This document shows positions 11,728-12,434 of a DNA stretch of 12,434 nt, piece after piece; position 1 is the first letter of the stretch, and every line of letters starts with the position of its first letter. The notes below the pieces were generated by a model that saw nothing but the letters and a program-made list of their open reading frames with translations, searched no databases and had not been told where the DNA came from. The DNA is from CALVJJ01 sp045538425 (GTDB taxonomy: Bacteria; Bacillota; Clostridia; Christensenellales; UBA1242): positions 1 to 12,434 of the forward strand of contig JAZSRJ010000002.1 in the NCBI GenBank assembly GCA_045538425.1, read 5' to 3'. Position numbers and translations under genes: made by a program.

Positions 11728-12434
11728 TTATGAAATCTTTGTGAACTTGTCTTTGTTTCTGTTTAAGAATTCTTCTGTTAACAACTTGTAAGCAAAAGCT
11801 CCTGTACATTTTGGATCATAGATACAAATTGGTTCTCCATAACTTGGAGCTTCAGCAAGTCTAATATTACGAGGAATAATAGTTGTATATACTTTTGATG
11901 AAAAATATTTTTGAATATCATCAGCTACAGCTGTTCCTAGATTGCTTCTACTATCTTTCATTGTGAGTACAACCCCTTCAATTTCAATTGTTGGATTAAG
12001 ATGTTTTTTAACCAACTTAATTGTATTCATCAATTGAGTAAGACCTTCTAATGCAAAATACTCACATTGGATAGGAATAATTACGCTATCGCAAGCAGTC
12101 AATGCATTAACTGTTAGCAATCCTAGAGATGGTGGACAATCTATACAGATATAGTCATAGATATCTTTCACACGACTAAGTATTCTTCTAACAACTTTTT
12201 CTCTATAATTCATTTGGACAAGTTCTATTTCTGCTCCAGCAAGATCAACATCACTTGGAATGACATCCATACCTTTGATTTTGGTTGTTTGGATAACATC
12301 TTCAATTTCATTATCCTCAGCCATTACATTATAGATTGTTTTTTGTTTTACATCTTTATCAATACCAACACTGCTACTCGCATTACCTTGAGGATCCATA
12401 TCTAGTAGCAATACTTTCTTTCCCATGAGAGCTA
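11728..12434 (-). CDS. parA: ParA/Soj chromosome-partitioning ATPase, N-terminus outside the window
   Basis: Deviant Walker ATPase that binds DNA when ATP-loaded and drives ParB-parS complexes apart; in Bacillus, Soj also modulates DnaA. The reading frame stays open to the window edge, and the first visible residues (ALMGKKVLLLDMDPQGNAS) correspond to about residue 22 onward of a 250-260-residue protein. The KGGVGKT Walker A' loop is therefore off the edge, and the ATG at 12426 is an internal methionine. Visible parts are LLLDMDPQGN (A' segment), YICIDCPPSLGLLTVNAL (Walker B region), IPIQCEYFALEGL and IPRNIRLAEAPSYGEPI. First gene of the parA-ASCH-parB operon. Confidence 0.96.
   Translation of the reverse strand, partial: ALMGKKVLLLDMDPQGNASSSVGIDKDVKQKTIYNVMAEDNEIEDVIQTTKIKGMDVIPSDVDLAGAEIELVQMNYREKVVRRILSRVKDIYDYICIDCPPSLGLLTVNALTACDSVIIPIQCEYFALEGLTQLMNTIKLVKKHLNPTIEIEGVVLTMKDSRSNLGTAVADDIQKYFSSKVYTTIIPRNIRLAEAPSYGEPICIYDPKCTGAFAYKLLTEEFLNRNKDKFTKIS

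Noticed and set aside
12214..12405. 63-codon plus-strand frame opposite parA
   Set aside because: Antisense to conserved ParA motifs with no supporting signals.

Overview
The window is a piece of chromosome from an AT-rich Bacillota (low-GC Gram-positive). I infer this from the strong AGGAGG-type ribosome binding sites, sigma-A style promoters (TTGACA/TTTACA with TACAAT), short YidC without a lipoprotein signal, and the gene set usually found near the replication origin in this phylum (rnpA, recF, yidD, yidC, jag, mnmE, mnmG, parA, parB). I cannot name genus or species. Almost every gene is on the minus strand, so the biological reading order runs from high to low coordinates.

Region by region in that order: the 3' part of parA (11728-12434, N-terminus outside the window), a small ASCH-domain gene and parB form a tight operon, with a near-consensus parS site touching the parB stop codon. 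Next come a stand-alone radical SAM protein of the PflX/COG1313 type, a four-helix membrane protein of unknown function and a 75-residue orphan gene. The orphan has its own promoter, terminator and two upstream sequences resembling Spo0A boxes. The RNA-processing and membrane-insertion block follows: rnpA overlapping recF, then yidD overlapping yidC, then jag (khpB). recF in this position, and no rpmH in front of rnpA, are departures from the usual order.

Between jag and mnmE lies a two-gene insertion: a SLOG-superfamily protein (DUF1273/YpsA-like) on the minus strand and a divergent XRE-type regulator, the only convincing plus-strand gene. The shared 100-odd bp between them carries an imperfect direct repeat. 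mnmE then precedes mnmG (5' part only), which together make the tRNA wobble-uridine modification enzyme.

The 719 bp between mnmE and mnmG hold the most unusual structure seen here. Two adjacent elements of about 105 bp fold into the same three-stem hairpin, with different but compensating bases in the stems and conserved bases in the internal loops. Decayed partial copies lie beside them. This is either a mobile palindromic repeat family or an undescribed structured RNA. I found no rRNA, tRNA, CRISPR array, insertion sequence or DnaA-box cluster.
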